Part shown: positions 58,101 through 64,000 of the stretch, in pieces
How the letters are laid out: every line of letters starts with the position of its first letter
Numbering within the stretch: position 1 is the stretch's first letter
Source: Hsuehochloa calcarea
Taxonomy: Eukaryota > Streptophyta > Magnoliopsida > Poales > Poaceae
Assembly: GCA_036346395.1 (NCBI GenBank)
Contig: CM070599.1
Coordinates: forward strand, 3,649,232 to 3,713,231
Direction: 5' to 3'
Length of the DNA: 64,000 bases
The notes under the pieces: generated by a model
Databases searched by the model: none
The model's input: only the letters and a program-made list of their open reading frames with translations
What the model was told of the DNA's origin: nothing
Translations under genes and position numbers: made by a program

Positions 58101-59307
58101 ATGGTCGAGGAACGACGTTCAGCCGTCGACGGAAAAAATTCGATTGTGGAGAGGAGAAAGCGGGAGAGGAGCTAAGATTTTCGGGAATGGATGAGGGAGA
58201 GGAGAGGCACACGGTGCTCTCTTATATAGGGGTGGAGGTGGACATGAGGAGGAGATCAAGGAGCGGGTGTCATGGCCGGACATAGCGTGTTCCCGTTGAT
58301 TTGGGCATTTATGAGGGGAGGAATGACCGGGAATGGAGGTGGAGTGATGAGGGGAGTTGAATGCCTGTGATTTTGTGAAGAATCGTGGAGGAAATCACAG
58401 GGACTAAGAGCTTCATTTGGGCATTCATGGTGGTTGTACGCGTGCTGCACGTTCTCTGGAGAAGAAAATGGTTCAATGGAAGAGAGAGAGAGAGCAAGGG
58501 ATAAAGGAGAGAAAGGATAGAAAGAAGGGATGATTAATTGAAATAAAGGAGGCAAGTTGGTAGTGCATTAGGAAAGCCCAGCATGTTAAGCGAGTTGGCC
58601 ATGTGGTTTTCTTGGATGGGTTACCGACGGGAATTTTTTTTATTTTCGAAATTACATTTTATACCATAAATCTAATACATTTTTATAATATAGCAAATAG
58701 AGTTAAAAAATTATAGAAAAAATCACAAAAAATTTTAGAATTATTTTGAACTTAATAAAAATAATTCCAACTAAAAGTTGGCTTTTATTTTTAAGTTTAT
58801 TTTCTAGAAAATTGGGGGGAAAAACCTTTTTAAATACTAGAAAATTCCAAAAATTAATTTAAATTTTACTTTTCACTTTAAATCTAATAAAATCCCAAAA
58901 TATTCAATAAAACTCAATAAAAATTATTTTTGAATTTAAAACCAAGAAGTTAATTAATTAATTTTTTTCCTTTTAACATTGAAAACTTTTTTTAGGTTAC
59001 AGAAAATCGAGAAAATTCATTGGCAACCAGAAAATCGAGAAAATTCATACTAGAAAATTCCAAAAATTAATTTAAAATTTACTTTTCACTTTAAATCTAA
59101 TAAAATCCCAAAATATTCAATAAAACTCAATAAAAATTATTTTTGAATTTAAAACCAAGAAGTTAATTAATTATTTTTTTTCCTTTTAACATTGAAAACT
59201 TTTTTTAGGTTACAGAAAATCGAGAAAATTCATTGGCAACCAGAAAATCCAATAAAATAATAACTTTATTTATTTTTATTTTGGTAACAGAACTTTGGGA
59301 TGTTACA
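55169..59307 (-). repeat. Solo LTR-B (4.1 kb) in E4 integrase
   Basis: Perfect 5-base duplication TCCAC (55164-55168, 59308-59312). The minus-strand start is TGTAACATCCCAAAG (59307 downward). The minus-strand end is CCCGGGTCCGATA, where CA is replaced by TA. It shares with the other long LTRs the palindrome CTATTCGAATAG (55838-55849), the adjoining GTCCATGACCGTGGAC block, and the hairpin GAGCAC..GTGCTC (55480-55498). Frames at 57030-57659 and around 57800-58550 are Pro/Ser-rich LTR sequence without domains and are not accepted as genes. E4 integrase reads across the junction. Confidence 0.88.
58834..59254. repeat. 213-base tandem duplication in LTR-B
   Basis: The segment starting ATACTAGAAAATTCC at 58834 recurs at 59047 with near-perfect identity. 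AT-rich and non-coding. The second unit runs to about 59254. Confidence 0.88.
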
Positions 59308-59312
59308 TCCAC

Positions 59313-59800
59313 GATCAGACCGTAGTCTTTTAATTTTCTTTTCAAGTTAGTTCTCAACCTCGGCCTTATAAATTTTAAAGTATTTTAAAGCTTCATCTTT
59401 TGTTTTCAGTAGATACACATAACAATAACGTGACGCATCATCAATAAGAGTTAGAAAATATCTTTTGCCTCCTTTGGTCACAATCCATTCATCTCACGCA
59501 AGTCAGATTGGACAAGATCTAGAGGTGTCATATTCTTTTCCTCCTGTAACCCCGTAAAAGGTTTTCGAGTTTGTTTTGCTTCCACACAAGTTTGACATTT
59601 TAATCCTATGATAATTTCACATTTTGGAATTAAATCTAATCTTGATATTCTAGCAACACTATCAAAACCAATATGACAAAACTGAGAATGGCATATATTG
59701 GCCTCACATTTATTCAAACTAGTTGCAACATTCAGATTATACTCTAAAGTATTTATGCCAAACAAGCCTCCGCTCTCCTAGCCTTTACTCTACGACATTT
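59313..59800 (-). pseudogene. E4 GAG-pre-integrase and integrase N-terminal part
   Basis: On the minus strand from about 59765: CHSQFCHIGFDSVARISRL and CQTCVEAKQTRKPF supply the zinc-binding region, with one His changed in the HxxxH pair. DLVQSDLREMNG follows, then a stop at 59478 where relatives continue. The frame beyond reads FLTLIDDASRY and KIKRLRSDRG up to the LTR-B duplication. The next residues (GGEFISHEF) are at 55160 on the other side of LTR-B. Confidence 0.88.
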
Positions 59801-60563
59801 ATATTGATCTGATTGTTTTGATTGGTCGTGTTTGGTGCATCTTTTGCTCTTGACTTTTCTTCCATAACAAAGGCAGCGATGAGATCCTCAATAGATATCT
59901 CTTCTCTTTTGTGCTTTATGCTAGTGGCAAAATCCCGCTATTAAGCAGGAAGTTTGGTAACAATATGATCTACGACCATGTTCTTCTCACAAACAACCAG
60001 CTTGTATATCTATACGACCAGTTCATATATAGTCTCGACCAGTTCGTAACTCCTTACGGTCAGGCTTCGACCACTTAGTGACTATGTTCGACCAACCTAC
60101 GACTAGCTCGTATCTCCATATGACTAGTCCGTATCTGATCGAACTAAATGACCTCCCAGATGCGCAATCTCTCTGACCAGTAGTAGCTGAAGCTCATGAG
60201 CCTGTGCAACTATCGACTTCACATCATCCATGTTATAGTCAAAGAATTGCTCGCACATATAAAGCCAATGACCAGCCTGAGCTTCGGCATATTTGTGCTC
60301 GAGCGCATCCCACAACTCTGTGGCGGACTTGAAGTCTGTGTACACATCATAGAGCTGGTCGGCTAGTACGGTCAGTGTGCATCCAAGGGTGGTGTTGTTA
60401 TCTATGTCGAACTTCATGTCTGTTCAAACATAAATGGATACTGTGGATGAATCACCCACCACAGCCACAAAACTATGAGCCAAAACTTGACCATTGTCTG
60501 CCATCTATGAAAGTTCTAACAAGAAAACGTCTCAAGTTTCATAGCATTAGAAACACCAGCCAT
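59801..60563 (-). pseudogene. E4 gag, degraded
   Basis: ATG at 60563 (MAGVSNAMKLETFSC), then a stop, then FHRWQTMVKFWLIV: the typical copia Gag start. Gag continues as ADQLYDVYTDFKSATELWDA and HKYAEAQAG (60417-60124). A shorter run around 59860-59930 reads REEISIEDLIAAFVMEEKS. The stretch 59990-60120 holds degenerate repeats of a TACGACCAGTTCGTA-like word in place of the expected zinc knuckle, which was not found. Confidence 0.8.
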
Positions 60564-60601
60564 TGCTATATCACAAAAAATACACAATAAGGTTTCTGGA
60601 T

Positions 60602-62668
60602 TGTTAGAAATGTGCACAACATTTTAATTCCAGATTTGATTATGAGGCAAAGATCACACATAACTAGAGATGCATAAAGCGTACTAACAGCATGCAACTT
60701 ATTGCACTTCTAAGCATACATAAAAAGGACTATAACAGAATAGAGTGGTTTTATGACCAACTTACAGTTGGATTCGATGGAGAACAAGAAATAGTTCAGT
60801 CTCGAAGCAGTGCAGGTAGTAGATGATGTAGCGTAGCGAGCGGTCGCGCAGATGCGCTACCTAGAAACCTTATTGCCGCCCTATGTAGGTGTACTCTGCG
60901 ACAATAGTTCGGAGATATCCGCTCACCCTTCTTCCCGGTGCATACCGAGGAGAAGGGACTGCTTGGTTTGACATCACAACTCTTCAGCAGAAGAGAACAG
61001 AGAGGAAGACAAAAGAAAATTGATATAATTGTCTACCCTCATCTGGACATCTCTAGATCCTATTTATGATCGAGACAGTTATTCTCTAGTGTTAGACAGG
61101 ATGGTGCCTCAGCTTCCTACATGCATAACACGTTCTCTTCCGAGGGATCATGGGTTCACATGCCAGCTGTACGCGTTCACATGATAGTTGTACGTGTTCA
61201 CATGATAGCTGTACGTATTCACATGGTAGCTATAATCTATATAAGTGTAACTCATGTACTATGATTTAAACATATCAAATATAGTGTTACTTTCCTCGCT
61301 TACTTGGTATCAGAGCAGTGCCACTCCTGAGCCGCCGCCTCCACAGCTTCCGTCGCGGTGCCCCTGGGAGATGATCTCATCTCCATTATCTCTCCTGGGG
61401 GCTGCGCAACCCATAGTTTAAGTCGTGTCACCGATCATCCGATCGACTACCAATTAGAGTTTTCCCCAGTCATCTTTAAATCGGGTTTTCTCTATTTTTC
61501 CAATCAAAGATTGGTTTCTGTCGCCCTGCCGACCTGTCGACGTTCCTCGGCTCCGGACTTCACCGCCTCGGCTTCGACCTCTCCGGAGCCTCTTCTCTTC
61601 CGAAGACGTCGTGGCGTGACGCGGCGCGCTCGTCGACACGACCCTCCCTCCACGGCCTTCCGAGCGCCCCGTCTACCGTCGTCATCACGCCGAATCATCA
61701 TCACCGGACCGTCGTCTGTGACACTTCCGTCTTCACTGAATTTTTGTCCAGTCTGAATGTCCACCTTGGCGACGTTCTGACTGCGGGGGCGTGTTAGACA
61801 GGATGGTGCCTCGGCTTCCTACATGCATGACACTTTCTCTTTCGAGGGATCACGCCTTCACATGCTAGCTGTACACGTTCACATGATAGCTGTGCGTATT
61901 CACATGATATCTGTAATCTATATATGTGTAACTCATGTACTCTGATTTTAACAATCAAAGATAGCGTTACTTTCATCGCTTACATCTAGTAACCGTCAAC
62001 TTAAACCACTGGTAACTGCTAATTCAAAATCAATTAATGGTCATTAAGCAGTGTTTATTGATCCTGATTGTACACTGGTCTACAGCTCCAACCACTGGTC
62101 TACAGCCTCGACAGTGTATTACGACCACCCTAGTCTAAAGATCCGACCACTATTTTTCGATCACACTGGTCTATGCCTTCGACCATAATATTACGACCAC
62201 ACTGGTCTATGTCTTCGATCACACCGGTCTAAAGCTTTGACCACACTTGTCTATACCTTCAACCACACAGTCTTGGAGTGATCCAAAGAAATCTTCAAGA
62301 GATGTCCAAGAGGATCTCACGAAGAGGTCCAAGGGAACCATAGTATTCCGACCTTACTCTCTTGGAGTGATCCCAAGAAATCTCTAAGGGGGGTCCAAGA
62401 GGATTTCCCAAAGAGGTCCAAGGACGGTCTATAGAAAATTATCACTGGTCATGTGTGACACTTGTTTCGACTATAGTGTTCCGACCACACTGGTCTTATG
62501 GACCACTTGTTTCGACCACACCGGCCTTATCGACCACTTGTTCGAGAGAGAAATGCACGGTTAGCAAAACAAACTATGCCATGCAGGTTAGCAAAAGAAA
62601 CTATGCCATGCATGCTTTAAAATTTCAGGAATGAATCAGTCTTTACAAATAAGGGTTCAATTCTATCA
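60602..62668 (-). repeat. 5' LTR of E4, with nested miniature LTR element
   Basis: Matches 39099-40147 at both ends (TGTTAGAAATG.. ..TTCTATCA) once 61090-61984 and its duplication are removed, giving about 1.17 kb. It is about 120 bases longer than the partner because a CTTGGAGTGATCC..GGTCCAAG unit near 62270-62420 is duplicated. It also carries the CGACCACACTGGTC repeats (about 62080-62520). Confidence 0.9.
61090..61984 (+). mobile_element. E6: miniature LTR retrotransposon (TRIM-like)
   Basis: 895 bases with LTRs of about 215 (61090-61304) and 193 bases (61792-61984), a perfect TCTAG duplication (61085-61089, 61985-61989), PBS TGGTATCAGAGC at 61305-61316 and a purine tract CTGCGGGGGCG at 61781-61791. 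It lies in plus orientation inside the E4 5' LTR. The LTRs differ by one 21-base unit: four versus three copies of a GTTCACATGATAGCTGTACG-like repeat. The 487-base interior holds a 132-residue frame (61358-61756) with no recognised domain, Ser/Arg/Pro-rich in its second half. It is non-autonomous. Confidence 0.93.
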
Positions 62669-62673
62669 GGATC

Positions 62674-63465
62674 CACATCCACTTAAGTGTGTGACCCGCA
62701 GAAAACCACTCTCTTTGGAATGGTGGGATATGCGCAAGGTGGTTGAGATGGAGCTCTCCCTCATGTATGACATCCTCTACACCAAGGCAGCTGTGATCCC
62801 CGCTTGGCGTGGGTACATTATCCGTGCACTTTCGCTTCCCTTCACCGTCACAGCGTTCTTGTTGTTTTTGTTCTACAGTAAAGACGGCCAGAGGAGAGTA
62901 GATGTCGTTATCACTTACATCTTGCAGGCTAGCACCTTCCTCCTGGATATGAGATGGATGCTCAGGGCTCTGGGTCGACATGGACATATGCGTTCTTGGA
63001 CGCTACGCCACAGTGTTGGCTTCACCATGCATTTTTGTGAAGTGGAAGATTGCGCCGGCTCCGTCGTGTCTACGGATCTGGGCTGGCTACTCCTTCTCAG
63101 GGCGCCAAGTAGTAGCTACAGGATGTGGTCGGGCACCATTGGGCAGTACAACTTATTGCATGAGTGCACTCGTGGCACGCCGACAGGTCTTTGCAGTAGT
63201 CTGGTGAAGCATGTTGAACTGGTGGACAGTTGGAACGAGTACCGCTACTCGAGGGGCCATGAGTTTTCAGCAGATAAGGTCGAGAAGGAGTTGTTTGAAA
63301 TGATATCGGAATCTTTGAAGAAAGCGTACCCTGTGGTGAAGAAAGAGGAGGAAGAGGAAAAGAAGAAAAAGGAAGCCGGGGAAAATAAGATGGAGGTGTA
63401 GGAAATTAGATGAAGCTCTGAATTTCGATCCTGAATTCCAAGAGGTCATCCTTATCTGGCAAATA
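62674..63465 (+). pseudogene. DUF4220 copy 2, piece 3 (C-terminal part)
   Basis: Follows copy 1 from about 8186 to 8985: LRKVVEMELSLMYDILYTK, then hydrophobic segments, MWSGTIGQYNLLHEC, and an ending near GAGGTCATCCTTATCTGGCA. A frame reads through 63401, but around 62970-63100 it uses a shifted frame (one base lost near 62970, restored later), so about 40 residues are altered. At the position of the copy 1 nonsense codon this copy has TGG. A Lys/Glu-rich tail at 63340-63390 replaces the RIPEEDAY repeats of copy 1. The match stops at about 63465, so the DUF594 end is missing here too. Confidence 0.9.
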
Positions 63466-63740
63466 GATTTTTTTTTGGTTCTGCCGAACTGCACAACGTT
63501 TTCCAGTTTTTCTTCTTTTCTTTTATTCTCACTAGCAAATAACTTACGATTACTAACGCTAATAAATAAATTTCCAATCAATGCAGCATTGATGACTGCT
63601 GCTAACGCTCACAACTACTACTACTAAATTGCATTCAGCCGGCAATGAACGGCGTCATGACTGCCATGCAAAACAAACAGAATCAATTAATGACTGCTAA
63701 ATGCAACCGTTACATCAAAATCAATAACACATTGGATTAT
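63466..63740 (-). other. flank of a downstream copia element, possible LTR start
   Basis: No gene. The minus strand after the pol stop reaches TGTAACGGTTGCAT at 63714, which could be the start of a 3' LTR, but no purine tract is visible. The DUF4220 match ends at 63465. Confidence 0.35.
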
Positions 63741-64000
63741 TCAACAAAGACCATCTAATTCTTGATGCGCTTTCTTGATCTCGATGATGCCGATCCTTAT
63801 GCGCAGATCCTGGAACTTGACGCGGCCCAGCTCTTTCGTCAGAATGTCAGCTAGCTGCTCTTCGGTCTTGATCTACTCCACCTCAACTTTTTCGTCCTGA
63901 ACGCATTCCCGGATAAAATGATATCGGGTGTCTATGTGCTTGCTCCTGTAATAGAAAACTGGATTTTTGCTAAGGGAGATCGCCGACTTGTGGTCGACTT
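63741..64000 (-). pseudogene. copia RNase H C-terminus, partial, one in-frame stop
   Basis: The minus strand reads VDHKSAISLSKNPVF, RSKHIDTRYHFIRECV, then a TAG, then EEQLADILTKELGRVKFQ, and ends with TGA at 63741-63743. This is the RNase H end of a copia polyprotein. LADILTK is the usual terminal motif, and its sequence differs from those of CopT and E4, so it is a third copia lineage. The rest lies beyond the window. Confidence 0.88.

Larger units (their letters stand above)
39099..62668 (-). mobile_element. E4: minus-strand copia element carrying four nested insertions
   Basis: LTRs at 39099-40147 (3' LTR) and 60602-62668 (5' LTR, itself carrying a miniature element). The flanking 5-mers CGATC (39094-39098) and GGATC (62669-62673) match at four of five bases, and DUF4220 continues on either side. 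Subtracting nested LTR-A with E5, LTR-B, the miniature element and their duplications leaves about 6.2 kb, a normal copia size. Coding order on the minus strand is gag (60563 down), GAG-pre-integrase and integrase (59800 down), RT and RNase H (to 40709). No standard primer binding site was seen next to the 5' LTR (60590-60601). Many stops, so inactive. Confidence 0.92.

Noticed and set aside
62631..63401. Independent intact gene of 256 codons
   Set aside because: The first codons lie in the E4 LTR and the frame passes through a shifted stretch; it is the third piece of DUF4220 copy 2.
1..64000. tRNA genes at TGGTATCAGAGC sites
   Set aside because: Each site lies next to an LTR and lacks the tRNA body; they are primer binding sites.

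Overview
This 64 kb window comes from a grass nuclear genome, most likely rice or a close relative. The evidence is the DUF4220/DUF594 genes (a family expanded in grasses), plant-type Ty1/copia and Ty3/gypsy retrotransposons primed by initiator-Met tRNA, a PIF/Harbinger remnant, and very long gypsy LTRs. Almost everything is transposon. No gene appears intact and there are no RNA genes, CRISPR arrays or bacterial features.

Layout. (1) 1-3740: right half of a minus-strand, gag-only copia-type LTR element (E1). (2) 3741 to about 6590: remnant of a long gypsy-type LTR (LTR-D). (3) 6607-9113: a DUF4220 fragment, then the best DUF4220 copy (7548-9113), which has one nonsense codon and a cut 3' end. 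(4) 9111-10117: Harbinger-type inverted repeats and a transposase tail. (5) 10118-29161: a copia gag-pol body without LTRs (CopT), split by a 15 kb gypsy chromovirus (E2, 11922-26896, target duplication AAGAC). (6) 29162-63465: a second DUF4220 copy in three pieces. It is split first by a pol-less gypsy-type element (E3, 29615-38937, containing solo LTR-C) and then by a minus-strand copia element (E4, 39099-62668). (7) E4 carries solo LTR-A (41904-54220, TSD AACTC), solo LTR-B (55169-59307, TSD TCCAC) and a miniature LTR element in its own LTR (61090-61984, TSD TCTAG). LTR-A carries a complete gag-only element (E5, 42621-50558, TSD TATAC). (8) 63741-64000: the end of another copia pol on the minus strand, running off the window.

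The most rewarding points are: the nesting (up to three layers), resolved by target-site duplications; the gag-only E1/E5 family, with two zinc knuckles flanking a coiled coil that carries five CXXC motifs; the pol-less gypsy-type element E3, whose reading frame runs into its own 3' LTR; and short RNA hairpins shared by the long gypsy LTRs, where paired positions change together between LTR families. All comparisons were made by eye. Family names rest on motif recognition, not on database searches.
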